Shown: positions 7,990 to 18,601, numbered from the stretch's first letter. The stretch: 64,000 bases of DNA from Pantoea cypripedii (GCF_002095535.1 NZ_MLJI01000001.1:3452801-3516800); one strand, 5' to 3'. Translations and numbers: made by a program. Notes: generated from the sequence alone by a model not told the origin.

Positions 7990-9720
7990 TTATGCCAGCG
8001 GCCACAGATGGTCGATAATCAGCTGTACTGAGCGGTTGCCGCGATACTCGTTGATGTCCAGCTTGTAGGCCAGTTCGACCTGGCGCACGCTGCTGTCCGG
8101 CCACAAAGTCGTATCGACGTTAAACGCAATACCATCCAGCAACGGACCGCCGCCGACCGGCTCCACCATCACTTTCAGATGACGTTCGCCCACCAGTTTT
8201 TGTTGCAGCACTTTAAAGCGCCCATCAAATACCGGTTCAGGGAATGCCTGGCCCCAGGGACCCGCTTCGCGCAGCAACTCAGCGGTTTGCAGCGAAAACT
8301 CCTGCGCACGCAACTCGCCATCGGACCAGATCACTCCCTGCAACGCTTCACCTGCCAGCCATTCGTCGATTAGCGCAGCAAAGCGCTGGCGAAACTCATC
8401 AAAACGCGCTTCCTCCAGCGACAAACCCGCCGCCATCGCATGGCCGCCGAACTTGATCATCAGGCCGGGGAATAACGTATCGAGGCGCTCCAGCGCATCG
8501 CGCAGATGCAGACCGGCAATCGAACGGCCAGAGCCTTTCAGCGTGCCATCCCCTGCCGGAGCAAACGCAATCACCGGACGGTGAAAACGCTCCTTCAGGC
8601 GGGAGGCGAGAATGCCCACCACTCCCTGATGCCATTCGGGATGGAAAAACGCCAGCCCCAGCGGTAAATCGGTATTCTGCCGCTCCAGCGCATCACACAA
8701 CGCCAGCGCTTCGCTTTTCATGCCCTGTTCAATCTCTTTACGTGTCTGATTGAGGGCATCCAGCTCGTTCGCCAGCATACGTGCTTCGGTGATGTCCTCG
8801 GTCAGCAGCAACGCCACCCCCACCGACATATCATCCAGCCGCCCGGCAGCGTTGAGGCGCGGGCCGATGGCGAAACCAAGGTCGCTGGCGACCAGCTGGC
8901 GCGCATCACGATTGGCGATTTCCAGCAAGGCACGAATACCCACGCGGCATTTCCCGGCACGAATACGGCTCAGGCCCTGCCATACCAGGATACGGTTATT
9001 GGCATCGAGTGGCACCACGTCCGCCACGGTGCCGAGCGCCACCAAATCAAGCCATTCCGCCAGATTGGGTTCGCTGCGCCCGTCGCTAAACCAGTTTTGC
9101 GTACGCAGATGGGCGCGCAATGCCAGCATCAGGTAAAAGGCGACGCCGACCCCGGCCAGCGCCCGTGAGGGGAAATCGCTGTCGTTCAGATTGGGGTTAA
9201 CAATGGCTTCAGCGGCTGGCAGCGTTTCGCCAGGCAGGTGGTGGTCAGTGACCAGCACCGGGATACCGTGCTGATGCGCAGTATCGACGCCCGCATGGGA
9301 CGAGATCCCGTTATCCACCGTGAGGATCATTTCGGCACCGCGTGCGCGTGCCTGCTCCACCACTTCCGGGCTGAGGCCATAACCATCTTCGAACCGGTTG
9401 GGTACCAGATAATCGATATTGCCACCGAGGCTGCGCAGCGCCAGCACCGTCAGCGCTGTACTGGTCGCCCCGTCGGCATCAAAATCGCCGACCACCACAA
9501 TGCGGCGACCGTCGCGCAGCATCTGATGCAGCAAAGTCACGGCGGCTTCAATGCCGCCTAACGTTTGCCACGGCAGCAGATGTTTCGCGCCGCGCTCCAG
9601 TTCTGCGGCATCGCGTACGCCACGTTGCAGGTAGAGCCGACGCAGCAGCGGCGGCAAATCGGCAGGTAAAGCATCGTCGGCATGGATTTCACGCCGACGC
9701 AGTTCAACAGAATGGATCAC
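7990..9720 (-). CDS. recJ: single-stranded-DNA-specific 5'-3' exonuclease RecJ
   Basis: A 576-residue DHH-family nuclease that degrades single-stranded DNA from the 5' end in RecF-pathway recombination and mismatch repair. Metal-binding motifs are present: DFDADGATS (near 80), DNGISSHAG (near 138), VTDHHLPG (near 159), and the DHHA1 domain GGHAMAAGLS in the C-terminal half. It is followed by the OB-like tail GPLLDGIAFNVDT. The start is GTG at 9720, 6 bases after the dsbC stop and with only a weak ribosome-binding site; E. coli recJ also uses GTG and is poorly expressed. Order xerD-dsbC-recJ-prfB-lysS is conserved. Confidence 0.97.
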   Translation of the reverse strand: MIHSVELRRREIHADDALPADLPPLLRRLYLQRGVRDAAELERGAKHLLPWQTLGGIEAAVTLLHQMLRDGRRIVVVGDFDADGATSTALTVLALRSLGGNIDYLVPNRFEDGYGLSPEVVEQARARGAEMILTVDNGISSHAGVDTAHQHGIPVLVTDHHLPGETLPAAEAIVNPNLNDSDFPSRALAGVGVAFYLMLALRAHLRTQNWFSDGRSEPNLAEWLDLVALGTVADVVPLDANNRILVWQGLSRIRAGKCRVGIRALLEIANRDARQLVASDLGFAIGPRLNAAGRLDDMSVGVALLLTEDITEARMLANELDALNQTRKEIEQGMKSEALALCDALERQNTDLPLGLAFFHPEWHQGVVGILASRLKERFHRPVIAFAPAGDGTLKGSGRSIAGLHLRDALERLDTLFPGLMIKFGGHAMAAGLSLEEARFDEFRQRFAALIDEWLAGEALQGVIWSDGELRAQEFSLQTAELLREAGPWGQAFPEPVFDGRFKVLQQKLVGERHLKVMVEPVGGGPLLDGIAFNVDTTLWPDSSVRQVELAYKLDINEYRGNRSVQLIIDHLWPLA

Positions 9721-9726
9721 TGTGGA

Positions 9727-10440
9727 TTAACCGCCACTTTTCTGGCCATCGAGCACCTGCTTCAGCTCCTGCGGTCCCTGATAGCCAGGGATCATCATGC
9801 CGCTGTCGGTAAGAATGGCGGGAGTGCCCTGAATACCAAACAGAATACCGAGTTTGTAGTGCTGATCGAGGTCGATTTTGCAGGTGGCTGGCGCATCCAT
9901 CTGTGGCGCGTTGCCTTTCATCGCTTCATCAAAGGCTTTGTTACGATCGGCGCTGCACCAGATCGCTTTCATCGCTTTTTCCACCTGACCATGCAGACCT
10001 TCACGCGGGAACGCCAGATAGCGCACGGTGATGCCCAGCGCGTTGTAGTCCGCCATCTGCTCATGCAGCTTACGGCAGTAACCGCAGGTAATATCGGTGA
10101 ACACGGTGATAACGTGTTGTTCTTTCGGCGCTTTGTACACGATCATTTGCGGTTCCAGCGCGGTAACTTTTTTCTCCAGCAGCTGGTTAGTGACGTTGAC
10201 CGGCTGAGCACCGCTGACATCGTACAGCGGCCCCTGAATCATGTGCTTACCATCTTCGGTAACGTACAGCACGCCGCTTTCCGTCAGCACGGTTTTGATG
10301 CCAGGCAACGGTGACGGCTGAATTTCCGTCTGTTGCAGGCCGAGTTTTTTCAGCGCCTGCTGGATGGCGTTGTCATCGGCATGAACCAGCCCGGAAAAAG
10401 TGCTGACCAGCAGAGCCAGCATCGTTAACTGTTTTTTCAT
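9727..10440 (-). CDS. dsbC: periplasmic protein disulfide isomerase DsbC
   Basis: A 237-residue thioredoxin-fold isomerase that reshuffles wrong disulfides in the periplasm and is kept reduced by DsbD. The signal peptide MKKQLTMLALLVSTFSGLVHA ends before DDNAIQQAL. An N-terminal dimerisation domain covers about residues 22-80. The active site is TDITCGYCRKLHEQ, and a second cysteine pair (WCSAD ... PATCKIDL) forms the structural disulfide. The ATG at 10440 follows AGGAAATGAG and is preferred to an in-frame upstream start at 10518, which would run into the end of xerD. It sits between xerD and recJ, as in E. coli. Confidence 0.97.
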   Translation of the reverse strand: MKKQLTMLALLVSTFSGLVHADDNAIQQALKKLGLQQTEIQPSPLPGIKTVLTESGVLYVTEDGKHMIQGPLYDVSGAQPVNVTNQLLEKKVTALEPQMIVYKAPKEQHVITVFTDITCGYCRKLHEQMADYNALGITVRYLAFPREGLHGQVEKAMKAIWCSADRNKAFDEAMKGNAPQMDAPATCKIDLDQHYKLGILFGIQGTPAILTDSGMMIPGYQGPQELKQVLDGQKSGG

Positions 10441-10462
10441 CTCATTTCCTTGTTGCCGCGCG

Positions 10463-11356
10463 TCAGGCACGCGGATGATGCTGTTGATGTAACTGTCGCA
10501 GGCGCTCAGTGGCGACATGCGTATAAATCTGGGTGGTTGAGAGGTCGCTATGCCCCAGCAACATCTGTACGACGCGCAAATCGGCCCCGTGGTTCAGTAA
10601 ATGTGTGGCAAACGCGTGACGCAGCACATGCGGCGACAATTTTTCACTGTCGATCCCGGCCAGGATGGCGTAATGCTTGATGCGATGCCAGAACGTCTGG
10701 CGCGTCATTTGTTGCGCACGGTTACTGGGAAACATCACATCCAGCGTCTGACCGTTCAGCAACCACGGACGACCATGCTCCATATAATGCTCCAGCCAGT
10801 AAATCGCTTCTTCACCCAATGGCACAAGGCGCTCTTTGTTGCCTTTACCGATCACCCTCACCACGCCCTGACGCAGACTGATATCGCTCAGGGTTAAACC
10901 CACCAGCTCGGAGACGCGCAGGCCAGTGGCATAGAGCAACTCCAGCATCGCTTTGTCGCGCAGTTCGAGCGGGATCTCAATCGACGGTGCCTGCAACAGG
11001 CTTTCCACCTGCTTTTCGCTGAGATCCTTCGGCAGACGCTGCGGCAGCTTCGGGGCGGAAAGCAATGCGCTGGGATCGTCACTGCGCAGCTTTTCACGAT
11101 ACAGATATTGAAACAACCGACGGATGGCGCTCAGGGTACGCGCAGAACTGGTGGCTTTATAGCCGCCTTCCACGCGTTCTGCCAGAAACTGCTGCAAATC
11201 GAGCGCCTCCAGCGTCAGCAGGGTGCGCTCATGATGGTGCAGCCAGCCGGTGAGGGTTTGCAGATCCTGCCGATACGATGCGAGGGTATTCTGTGCCAGA
11301 TTGCGCTCAATCCACAGCGTATCCAGAAACTGTTCGATCAGATCACTGTCTTCCAC
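10463..11356 (-). CDS. xerD: site-specific tyrosine recombinase XerD
   Basis: A 297-residue recombinase that with XerC resolves chromosome dimers at dif under FtsK control. The N-terminal SAM-like core-binding domain covers about residues 1-100. The catalytic set is complete: Arg in [10 protein letters not shown], Lys in [12 protein letters not shown], His and Arg in [14 protein letters not shown], His in [16 protein letters not shown] and the nucleophile Tyr in QIYTHV. The start is GTG at 11356 with GGAGGGAGAGA just upstream. First gene of the xerD-dsbC-recJ-prfB-lysS cluster and divergent from fldB; 102 bases between the two starts hold both promoters. Confidence 0.97.
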   Translation of the reverse strand: MEDSDLIEQFLDTLWIERNLAQNTLASYRQDLQTLTGWLHHHERTLLTLEALDLQQFLAERVEGGYKATSSARTLSAIRRLFQYLYREKLRSDDPSALLSAPKLPQRLPKDLSEKQVESLLQAPSIEIPLELRDKAMLELLYATGLRVSELVGLTLSDISLRQGVVRVIGKGNKERLVPLGEEAIYWLEHYMEHGRPWLLNGQTLDVMFPSNRAQQMTRQTFWHRIKHYAILAGIDSEKLSPHVLRHAFATHLLNHGADLRVVQMLLGHSDLSTTQIYTHVATERLRQLHQQHHPRA

Positions 11357-11458
11357 TCTCTCCCTCCAGCTCGTGTGAAATCGTGCTCATTATGCCTGAA
11401 AAGCGCCTGCTTCTGGTACAATTGCGCCAAAGTCAGTTTCAGCCAGAGCATTAATTGC

Positions 11459-11977
11459 ATGAATATCGGCCTGTTTTACGGTTCAAGTACCTGCTACACC
11501 GAGATGACTGCGGAGAAGATCCGCGACTTTATTGGTGGAGAATTAGTCACCCTGCATAATCTGAAAGATGACGATCCCACGCTGATGGAGCAGTACGATT
11601 TGCTGATCCTCGGTATTCCCACCTGGGATTTCGGTGAATTGCAGGAAGACTGGGAAGCGATTTGGCCACAAATCCCGGCACTGAATCTGCGCGGGAAAAT
11701 TGTCGCGCTCTATGGCATGGGCGACATGATTGGCTACAGCGAATGGTTTCTTGATGCGCTGGGTATGCTGCATGAGTTGCTGCAACCGATGGGCGTGCAG
11801 TTTGTCGGCTACTGGCCGCTGGAAGGCTATGAATTTACCAGCCCGAAACCCCTCACCGCTGACGGTAAACAATTTGTCGGCCTGGCGCTCGACGATGTTA
11901 ACCAGTTCGAACTGAGTGATGAACGTATCGAACAGTGGTGTGAACAGATTCTGACGGAAACCGCTGAACTGCTTTAA
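11459..11977 (+). CDS. fldB: flavodoxin 2
   Basis: A 172-residue FMN-binding electron carrier. The phosphate loop is [14 protein letters not shown] near the N-terminus. The FMN isoalloxazine loops are around [15 protein letters not shown] and [13 protein letters not shown], and the tail [10 protein letters not shown] is typical of FldB rather than FldA. In E. coli fldB belongs to the SoxRS regulon and backs up FldA in reductive metabolism. The ATG at 11459 gives the family length; a much longer in-frame opening from 11108 lies antisense to xerD and is not coding. Transcribed away from xerD. Confidence 0.96.
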   Translation: MNIGLFYGSSTCYTEMTAEKIRDFIGGELVTLHNLKDDDPTLMEQYDLLILGIPTWDFGELQEDWEAIWPQIPALNLRGKIVALYGMGDMIGYSEWFLDALGMLHELLQPMGVQFVGYWPLEGYEFTSPKPLTADGKQFVGLALDDVNQFELSDERIEQWCEQILTETAELL

Positions 11978-12015
11978 GGCATCATCCGCAGGCATCGACG
12001 GGGTTGCTAAGAGAT

Positions 12016-12037
12016 GCGCGATAAATCGCGCCGCTAC
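12016..12037. repeat. intergenic palindromic repeat, copy 1
   Basis: GCGCGATAAATCGCGCCGCTAC is one half of the family found complete at 40390-40463. Its CTA (12034-12036) is the stop codon of ygfX on the minus strand, so the element overlaps the gene end. Confidence 0.8.
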
Positions 12038-12450
12038 GGCTCCGGGCTGGTATGCATAAAGCAGTGGGCTCGCAACGCACGCCAGTAACCAGATGGCATG
12101 TTGTCATACATCAGCCACAGCCGTCTGCACTGCCCCTGTTGATTACGCAACACCAGCAACACACCAATCGGCAACCAACCCGGTGCGCGCACATTGCGCC
12201 AGTTGCTGTTATCCCACTCCCAGTGACCTTGTTGATCCAGTGCCAGCCGTCCACGGCGTTGCTGAAGCAACCTGTGGTTGCGCCAGCCTTCCATCAGCAA
12301 TAATAACAGCAGCGGAACTTTGCCCCAGCGCCACATCTCCGGCCAGGGCAGAGCCACAACCAGCACACAACAGCAACCAAGCATCAGCGCCTGCAACGCA
12401 CGCGCGCTGCGCGACGGATGCAGATTACATTGCCACCGGACCGCGTTCAC
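12034..12450 (-). CDS. ygfX: YgfX/CptA family inner-membrane protein
   Basis: A 138-residue protein with two hydrophobic segments near residues 18-36 and 42-54 ([15 protein letters not shown] and [13 protein letters not shown]) and a soluble C-terminal part. YgfX has been described both as the toxin partner of SdhE (CptAB), affecting MreB/FtsZ, and as a membrane partner in SdhE function; its role is not settled. The start is GTG at 12450, inside the last codons of sdhE (26-bp overlap), an arrangement also seen in E. coli and implying coupled translation. The stop codon lies within a palindromic repeat. Sequence conservation is lower than for its neighbours, as is usual for this family. Confidence 0.85.
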   Translation of the reverse strand: MNAVRWQCNLHPSRSARALQALMLGCCCVLVVALPWPEMWRWGKVPLLLLLLMEGWRNHRLLQQRRGRLALDQQGHWEWDNSNWRNVRAPGWLPIGVLLVLRNQQGQCRRLWLMYDNMPSGYWRALRAHCFMHTSPEP

Positions 12451-12691
12451 GATTGCGCTGCTGAATCAGTTTCACCATGCGTTTGAACTCGGGGTCAGCA
12501 GGCTCACCGTGGTTCATCATCCAGTTAAACAAATCAGGGTCGTCGCTTTTCAGCAAGGCAATAAATACCTGCTTGTCGGCGTCAGTCAGAGAATCATATT
12601 CATATTTGAAAAACGGCATGATGGCGATGTCCAGTTCCAGCATGCCACGACGGCACGCCCATTGGACGCGGGATTTGTCATGAATATCCAT
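12425..12691 (-). CDS. sdhE: FAD assembly factor SdhE
   Basis: An 88-residue cytoplasmic protein that helps attach FAD covalently to succinate dehydrogenase and fumarate reductase flavoprotein subunits. The invariant RGM-E motif is present as [15 protein letters not shown], followed by the acidic helical [20 protein letters not shown] and [13 protein letters not shown]. Length is the family norm. It is the first gene of a two-gene unit with ygfX and divergent from ygfZ, another cofactor-maturation factor. The 226-bp gap between them should carry both promoters. Confidence 0.96.
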   Translation of the reverse strand: MDIHDKSRVQWACRRGMLELDIAIMPFFKYEYDSLTDADKQVFIALLKSDDPDLFNWMMNHGEPADPEFKRMVKLIQQRNRERGPVAM

Positions 12692-12917
12692 GTGTCTTTT
12701 TCCACAGCGGCAAACAATGGCGCTCAGTGTACCTGCTTTTTTTCATGGCTGCAGGCGTGGCTTAGATTGCTGTGCATCAACGCGCAAAACCCTTTTACAC
12801 AAAGCAGGGTTATCACGCGATTTGTGCGTCGGATTCCGCAAACAGGTTGCAATGCCGCGCGGCTCTTTTAACATGGAATCATTATCTACGGATGAACCCA
12901 ATAATCAGGAATAGCCC

Positions 12918-13901
12918 ATGCCTATTTATACCCTTCCGCCACGCCAGCCTGCGGCATCTTCTCGTCTGCCATTAACCCTGATGTCTCTTGATGAGTGGGC
13001 GTTGGTTTCGGTGCAAGGCAAAGACAGCACCTCCTATCTGCAAGGCCAGCTGACGCTGGACGTGGCGGCTCTGGATGCTACCCAGCATCGCCCGGCGGCG
13101 CATTGTGATGCCAAAGGGAAAATGTGGACCAGCCTGCGCCTGTTCCATCGCGGCGAAGGTTATGGCTATCTGGTTCGCCGCAATCTGCGCGATACCCAAC
13201 TGACCGAGCTGAAAAAGTATGCGGTGTTCGCCAAAGTAACCATTGCTGCTGATGACGATGCCGTGCTGCTGGGTGTGGCCGGTTTCCAGGCGCGCACCGC
13301 GCTGGCAGGTCAGTTCCCGGTTCTGCCGGATGCCACTACGCCCGTGGTACAACAGGACGACACCACTCTGCTGTGGTTTGAACAACCGGCGGAGCGCTTC
13401 CTGCTGGTGACCACCCTGGCACAGGCTGAAGCCCTGAAAGATAAGCTGAAAGGTGATGCGCAGCTCAATGACAGCACCCAGTGGCTGGCACTGGATATTG
13501 AAGCGGGTATTCCGGTGATCGATAACGCCACCAGCGCGCAGCTGATTCCACAGGCCACTAACCTTCAGGCGCTCGACGCCATCAGCTTTAAAAAAGGTTG
13601 TTACACCGGGCAGGAGATGGTGGCACGCGCCAAATTCCGTGGTGCCAACAAACGCGCCCTGTACTGGCTGGCGGGTAATGCCAGCCATCTGCCGCAGGTC
13701 GATGGTTCACTGGAATTGCAGATGGGTGATAAATGGCGTCGTACCGGCACTGTTCTCACCGCGGTTCAATTGGATGACGGTGAAGTATGGGTGCAGGTGG
13801 TGATGAATAACGACCTGGAGCCGGATAGCGTGTTACGCGTGGAAGGTGACGAAGGCGGCAAACTGACTATTCAGCCACTGCCTTATTCACTGGAAGATTA
13901 A
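12918..13901 (+). CDS. ygfZ: tRNA-modifying / Fe-S cluster maintenance protein YgfZ
   Basis: A 327-residue folate-binding protein related to GcvT. The family signature is present at [19 protein letters not shown] (near residues 225-243), with the conserved Cys needed in E. coli for the activity of Fe-S enzymes such as MiaB. Length is like E. coli YgfZ (326). ATG 12918 follows an AGGAATAGCCC-type leader and opens [16 protein letters not shown] monocistronic gene, read away from sdhE and followed by a palindromic repeat and the convergent trhA gene. Confidence 0.95.
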   Translation: MPIYTLPPRQPAASSRLPLTLMSLDEWALVSVQGKDSTSYLQGQLTLDVAALDATQHRPAAHCDAKGKMWTSLRLFHRGEGYGYLVRRNLRDTQLTELKKYAVFAKVTIAADDDAVLLGVAGFQARTALAGQFPVLPDATTPVVQQDDTTLLWFEQPAERFLLVTTLAQAEALKDKLKGDAQLNDSTQWLALDIEAGIPVIDNATSAQLIPQATNLQALDAISFKKGCYTGQEMVARAKFRGANKRALYWLAGNASHLPQVDGSLELQMGDKWRRTGTVLTAVQLDDGEVWVQVVMNNDLEPDSVLRVEGDEGGKLTIQPLPYSLED

Positions 13902-13907
13902 TATGGC

Positions 13908-13955
13908 CGTAGCGGCGCAACTGCCTAAAATCGCGCAATAAATTGCGCCGCTACG
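13908..13955. repeat. intergenic palindromic repeat, copy 2
   Basis: CGTAGCGGCGCAA (13908-13920) and TTGCGCCGCTACG (13943-13955) form a 13-bp perfect inverted repeat around a 22-base centre, between the convergent ygfZ and trhA genes. The 3' flank GAATTTGTGCAGA is shared with copy 3, so the repeated unit is longer than the stem. Confidence 0.8.
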
Positions 13956-13975
13956 AATTTGTGCAGACTGATTTC

Positions 13976-14629
13976 TCACATCACATAGAAGTAAATCGCG
14001 CAGAAGTGGCAAATGCTGCCCCCCAGCACAAAGGCGTGCCAGATGGCGTGATTGTAGGGAATACGCCGCGCGACATAAAAAATCACGCCGAGCGAATAGA
14101 CAATGCCCCCCGCCGCCAGTAACCAGACACCACCCGCCGACAATTTGGTCGCCAGCTGATAAATCACCACCAGCGATAACCATCCCATGCTGAGATAGGT
14201 CACCAGTGACAATACTTTGAAGCGATGGGCAATGGTCAGTTTAAAGATGATGCCCGCCAGCGCCAGGCTCCAGATGACAATCATCAACCCCCTGGCAAAC
14301 GACGATTTCAACCCTACCAACAGGAATGGCGTATAAGTACCGGCGATCAGCAGATAGATGGCGCAGTGGTCGAATTTTTTCAGCCAGTATTTGGCTTTCT
14401 GATGGGGAATCGCGTGATAGAGCGTGGAAGCCAGGAACAGCAAAATCATGCTGCCACCATACAGGCTGTAGCTGGTAATGGCGGTTGCATCAGCTTGCAT
14501 TTCAACAGCTTGTGTCAATAACAAGACCAGACCCACAATGCCAAACAGGCAGCCTAAACCGTGGCTGATGCTGTTAGCAATCTCTTCTGCCAGCGAATAG
14601 CCCTGAGCGATAAGACGGTTCTGTACCAT
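13976..14629 (-). CDS. trhA: hemolysin III / PAQR family membrane protein TrhA (YqfA)
   Basis: A 217-residue inner-membrane protein with seven predicted hydrophobic segments and the PAQR/hemolysin III zinc motifs: [11 protein letters not shown] near the N-terminus, [20 protein letters not shown] in the middle, and [20 protein letters not shown] at the C-terminus. E. coli YqfA (TrhA) is linked to membrane energetics and fatty-acid-related homeostasis; haemolysis is not its role there. ATG 14629 ([16 protein letters not shown]) matches the E. coli start; an in-frame opening 27 codons upstream has no support. Convergent with ygfZ. Confidence 0.93.
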   Translation of the reverse strand: MVQNRLIAQGYSLAEEIANSISHGLGCLFGIVGLVLLLTQAVEMQADATAITSYSLYGGSMILLFLASTLYHAIPHQKAKYWLKKFDHCAIYLLIAGTYTPFLLVGLKSSFARGLMIVIWSLALAGIIFKLTIAHRFKVLSLVTYLSMGWLSLVVIYQLATKLSAGGVWLLAAGGIVYSLGVIFYVARRIPYNHAIWHAFVLGGSICHFCAIYFYVM

Positions 14630-14839
14630 GCGAATGTGTCCCGAAAAACGAAGAAACTGACTGTGCTTTTTCTGTGCATCAGAGTAACCAGGAATAATTT
14701 CAGTGTACACATGTACGCTAAAATTAAACTGTGTATCGGTGTTTCAACCTGAGTAATCAGACAGCGGGAAAGTGTCAGGAAGATGACAGGAACGCGATGA
14801 TGAAAAACCGCTACGGATCGGAGAATGTTTGGGCGCTGA

Positions 14840-15583
14840 TTAACGCCCACCCGCTGCATCAATGATGGTGCCGGTGATGTAGGACGCGGCATCGCTTGCC
14901 AGCCAGACGATTGCGGCGGCGATTTCCTGCGGCTGGCCGCCGCGCCCCATCGGGATACCACTCGCGACCCGATCAACCCGGCCAGGCTCTCCACCGTCGG
15001 CATGCATTTCGGTGTAGATCGGTCCCGGACGCACGCCATTCACGCGAATTCCCTGCAAAGCGACTTCCAGCGACAGGCCTTTGGTCAGGGTGTCCATCGC
15101 ACCTTTGGACGCAGCGTAATCCACATATTCGTTTGGTGAACCGAGTCTGGCTGCGGCAGAGGACACGTTGATGATGGATCCCCCGCTGCCGCCGTGATGC
15201 GTCCCCATGCGTTTAACCGCTTCGCGGCAGCAAAGAAAAGTGCCGGTCACATTGGTGGCAAACACGCGCTGGATACGCTCCACAGCCAGATCTTCGACCC
15301 GGCACTGCTGAAACAGGATACCGGCGTTGTTCACCAGCACTTTCAGCTCAGCATCATGATCATCGAGTTGCTGAAACATTTTCAGCACCTGCGCTTCGTC
15401 AGCGATATCGGCCTGAACCGTAAACGCACGGCCCCCCTGTGACGCGATCTCCGCAACCACCTGCTGCGCTTCAGCTTCACGCTGACGATAATTTACCGCC
15501 ACGCAGTAGCCTGCTTTTGCCAGTAATAACGCGGTCGCGCGACCAATCCCACGACTCGCTCCGGTGACCAATGCCAGTTCCAT
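14840..15583 (-). CDS. ygfF: SDR-family oxidoreductase YgfF
   Basis: A 247-residue short-chain dehydrogenase/reductase with the nucleotide-binding TGASRGIGRA at residues 8-17, the NNAG motif, catalytic Ser in INVSSAAARLG and the YxxxK pair in YVDYAASKGAMDTL. It resembles glucose/ribitol dehydrogenase-like SDRs, NADP(H) being likely from the motif. The natural substrate is not known. It ends with ITGTIIDAAGGR as E. coli YgfF does. The start ATG at 15583 follows GGAGGCAAT. It lies downstream of gcvP with a terminator in between, so it is expressed from its own promoter or by readthrough. Confidence 0.92.
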   Translation of the reverse strand: MELALVTGASRGIGRATALLLAKAGYCVAVNYRQREAEAQQVVAEIASQGGRAFTVQADIADEAQVLKMFQQLDDHDAELKVLVNNAGILFQQCRVEDLAVERIQRVFATNVTGTFLCCREAVKRMGTHHGGSGGSIINVSSAAARLGSPNEYVDYAASKGAMDTLTKGLSLEVALQGIRVNGVRPGPIYTEMHADGGEPGRVDRVASGIPMGRGGQPQEIAAAIVWLASDAASYITGTIIDAAGGR

Positions 15584-15597
15584 ATTGCCTCCATAAA

Positions 15598-15620
15598 AAA
15601 AGGCCGGTTGCCCGGCCTTT
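15598..15620 (-). terminator. Rho-independent terminator of the gcv operon
   Basis: AAAGGCCGG-GCAA-CCGGCCTTT on the minus strand is followed by further Ts; perfect 9-bp stem 24 bases after the gcvP stop. Confidence 0.9.
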
Positions 15621-15643
15621 GCTGTGATGGGAAAGAGTGTAGC

Positions 15644-18517
15644 TTACGCGTACTCACTCATCGGGACACAGCTACAGAAAAGATTGCGGTCGCCAAAGAC
15701 ATCATCCAGACGTTTTACCGTCGGCCAGTATTTATTGGCGCTGCCTGCCGGGAACACGGCCAGCTCGCGGGTGTACGGATGCGCCCACTCACCAACAATT
15801 TCCATCTGGGTATGCGGCGCATTGACCAGCGGGTTGTCTTCGAGCGGCCATTCGCCATCAGCCACGCGATCGATCTCCATACGAATCGCCAGCATGGCGT
15901 CGATAAAGCGATCCAGTTCGATTTTGCTCTCCGATTCCGTCGGCTCGACCATCAGCGTACCGGCAACCGGGAACGACATGGTTGGCGCATGGAAACCGTA
16001 GTCAATCAGGCGCTTGGCAATGTCCAGTTCACTGATGCCGGTTTGCTCTTTCAGCGGACGAATATCCAGAATACATTCATGCGCTACGCGGCCATCGCGA
16101 CCGGTATACAGAATCGGGTAGGCCGACTGCAGGCGGCTGGCGATGTAGTTAGCATTGAGAATTGCCACTGAACTGGCCTGTTTCAGACCTTCAGCACCCA
16201 TCATACGGATGTACATCCAGCTAATCGGCAGAATCGAAGCGCTGCCGAACGGCGCTGCGGACACCGCGCCCTGCTGGGTCAGTACGCCATCAATTTGCAC
16301 CACGCTGTGGCCCGGAACGAAGGGGGCCAGATGCGCTTTGACGCCGATCGGTCCCATACCTGGGCCGCCACCGCCGTGCGGAATGCAGAAGGTTTTGTGC
16401 AGGTTAAGGTGAGAAACATCCGCACCGATGTAGCCTGGTGTGGTGATGCCCACCTGCGCGTTCATGTTGGCGCCATCGAGATAAACCTGGCCGCCGTACT
16501 GATGCACAATCTGGCACACTTCACGGATTGTTTCTTCGTACACGCCATGGGTAGACGGATACGTCACCATGATGCAGGAAAGCTTATCGCCTGACTGCGC
16601 TGCTTTCTCACGCAGGTCGCCGAGGTCGATGTTGCCCTGTTTGTCACAGGCGACGACCACCACTGACATGCCCGCCATCTGTGCCGACGCCGGGTTGGTA
16701 CCGTGTGCGGAGCTGGGGATCAGGCAGATATGACGGTCACCTTCATTGCGGCTTTCGTGATAACGGCGAATCGCCAGCAGACCGGCATATTCTCCCTGTG
16801 CGCCCGAGTTCGGCTGCATACACAGCGCGTCATAACCGGTCAGCTGCACCAGCCACTGCGACAGCTGGCCGATCATTTGCAGATAACCCGCTGCCTGCTC
16901 TGCCGGGCAGAACGGATGCATTTCAGCAAATTCCGGCCAGGTGATCGGAATCATTTCGGCTGCGGCATTGAGTTTCATGGTGCAGGAACCCAGCGGGATC
17001 ATCGCCTGGTTCAGCGCCAGATCCTTTTTCTCCAGGCTGTGCATGTAACGCATCATCTCAGTTTCGCTGTGATGACGGTTGAACACCGGATGTTCCAGAA
17101 TGGCGCTTTGACGCTGCTGGCCCGCCGGAATCGCGCTGTTTTCAGCGGCAACGGCGCTATCCAGCGCATCAATATCCTGGCCGTGGGCATCGCCGAGCAG
17201 AATAGCGAATAACGCCTGCACATCTTCACGACGGGTGGTTTCATCCAGGGTGATACCCACTGCGTTATGGATATCGCTGCGCAGGTTGACACCAAAGCCC
17301 AACGCACGGTTGAGTACCGCCGCTTTATCAGCCACGTCGACCGTCAGAGTATCGAACCAGCTGTTATGGCGCAGTTTCAGGCCACCGTTTTTCAGCCCGG
17401 CAGCCAGAATGCTGGTCAGACGGTGAATACGTGAAGCGATACGCTTCAGGCCAGCAGGCCCGTGATAGACGGCGTAGAAACCGGCGATATTCGCCAGCAG
17501 CACCTGAGAAGTACAGATGTTGGAGTTGGCTTTTTCACGACGGATATGTTGTTCACGGGTCTGCATCGCCATACGCAGCGCAGTGTTGCCCGCTGCATCG
17601 CGTGAGACACCGATGATACGGCCCGGCATTGAGCGTTTATGTTCGTCGCGGCTGGCAAAGAAGGCCGCATGCGGACCACCGTAGCCCATCGGCACGCCAA
17701 AGCGCTGCGCAGAGCCAAACACGATGTCTGCGCCCTGCTTGCCAGGGGCTTCCAGCTGCACCAGCGCCATAAAATCAGCGGCGACGCTCACCACCACTTT
17801 GCGGCTTTTCAGCTCGGTCATCAGTGCGCGGTAATCATGCACTTCGCCAGTGGTGCCTGCCTGTTGCAGCAGCACGCCAAACAGGTCGTCATGATCGAGC
17901 GCTTTTTCCGCGCTGTCGATAATCAGTTCAAAACCAAAGGTTTCAGCACGGGTACGCACCACATCCAGCGTCTGCGGATGGATATCGTCGGCGATAAAGA
18001 ATTTGTTGGCAGTTTTCAGCTTGCTGACGCGTTTTGCCATCGCCATCGCTTCCGCAGCGGCAGTGGCTTCGTCCAGCAGTGACGCCGATGCGATGTCGAG
18101 ACCGGTAAGATCCAGCGTCAGGGTCTGGAAGTTAAGCAGCGCTTCAAGACGCCCCTGTGAGACTTCCGGCTGGTACGGCGTGTAAGCGGTGTACCAGCCC
18201 GGATTTTCCAGCATGTTACGCAGGATCACCGGCGGGGTGATTACCGCGGTGTAACCCATACCAATCCAGGATTTGTAACGCTGGTTCTGACTGGCAATGG
18301 CTTTCAACTCCGCCAGCGCCTGCTGCTCGGTGGCTGCATCACCCACCGCGGGCGGACCCGGCAACTGGATATCGGCAGGCACGATGGAACCGATCAACGC
18401 TTCCAGCGAGCTGGCACCAATCGCTTCCAGCATGGTGGCCTGTTGCTGCGGCGTAGGACCGATATGGCGCTCAATGAACGCACCGTTATGTTCAAGCTGG
18501 TTGAGAGTCTGAGTCAT
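15644..18517 (-). CDS. gcvP: glycine dehydrogenase (decarboxylating), P protein
   Basis: A 957-residue PLP enzyme, same length as E. coli GcvP. It decarboxylates glycine and passes the aminomethyl group to lipoyl-GcvH. It is built of two homologous halves. The PLP lysine lies in [19 protein letters not shown] in the second half (near residue 708), preceded by the glycine-rich [14 protein letters not shown]. The start [20 protein letters not shown] at 18517 matches E. coli; an in-frame opening at 18559 is rejected because it runs into the intercistronic hairpin. Last gene of gcvTHP, with a terminator-like hairpin before it that may lower its expression relative to gcvT and gcvH. Confidence 0.98.
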   Translation of the reverse strand: MTQTLNQLEHNGAFIERHIGPTPQQQATMLEAIGASSLEALIGSIVPADIQLPGPPAVGDAATEQQALAELKAIASQNQRYKSWIGMGYTAVITPPVILRNMLENPGWYTAYTPYQPEVSQGRLEALLNFQTLTLDLTGLDIASASLLDEATAAAEAMAMAKRVSKLKTANKFFIADDIHPQTLDVVRTRAETFGFELIIDSAEKALDHDDLFGVLLQQAGTTGEVHDYRALMTELKSRKVVVSVAADFMALVQLEAPGKQGADIVFGSAQRFGVPMGYGGPHAAFFASRDEHKRSMPGRIIGVSRDAAGNTALRMAMQTREQHIRREKANSNICTSQVLLANIAGFYAVYHGPAGLKRIASRIHRLTSILAAGLKNGGLKLRHNSWFDTLTVDVADKAAVLNRALGFGVNLRSDIHNAVGITLDETTRREDVQALFAILLGDAHGQDIDALDSAVAAENSAIPAGQQRQSAILEHPVFNRHHSETEMMRYMHSLEKKDLALNQAMIPLGSCTMKLNAAAEMIPITWPEFAEMHPFCPAEQAAGYLQMIGQLSQWLVQLTGYDALCMQPNSGAQGEYAGLLAIRRYHESRNEGDRHICLIPSSAHGTNPASAQMAGMSVVVVACDKQGNIDLGDLREKAAQSGDKLSCIMVTYPSTHGVYEETIREVCQIVHQYGGQVYLDGANMNAQVGITTPGYIGADVSHLNLHKTFCIPHGGGGPGMGPIGVKAHLAPFVPGHSVVQIDGVLTQQGAVSAAPFGSASILPISWMYIRMMGAEGLKQASSVAILNANYIASRLQSAYPILYTGRDGRVAHECILDIRPLKEQTGISELDIAKRLIDYGFHAPTMSFPVAGTLMVEPTESESKIELDRFIDAMLAIRMEIDRVADGEWPLEDNPLVNAPHTQMEIVGEWAHPYTRELAVFPAGSANKYWPTVKRLDDVFGDRNLFCSCVPMSEYA

Positions 18518-18557
18518 TAGCAGTAAATCCTGAATCGGGCTGGGTATTAATACAGAC

Positions 18558-18589
18558 AAAAAACGAAGGTGCCGCCAGGCGACACCTTC
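18558..18589 (-). terminator. terminator-like hairpin between gcvH and gcvP
   Basis: On the minus strand GAAGGTGTCGC-CTG-GCGGCACCTTC (11-bp stem with one T-G pair) is followed by GTTTTTTG. It has the form of an intrinsic terminator but lies inside the gcvTHP operon, so it would act as a partial terminator or 3'-end stabiliser. Confidence 0.6.
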
Positions 18590-18601
18590 TGTTAGTCATA
18601 C

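Noticed and set aside
14705..14716. GTACA-CA-TGTAC inverted repeat upstream of trhA
   Set aside because: Only 5-bp arms; such a motif is expected by chance in a window of this size, and no regulator is nearby.
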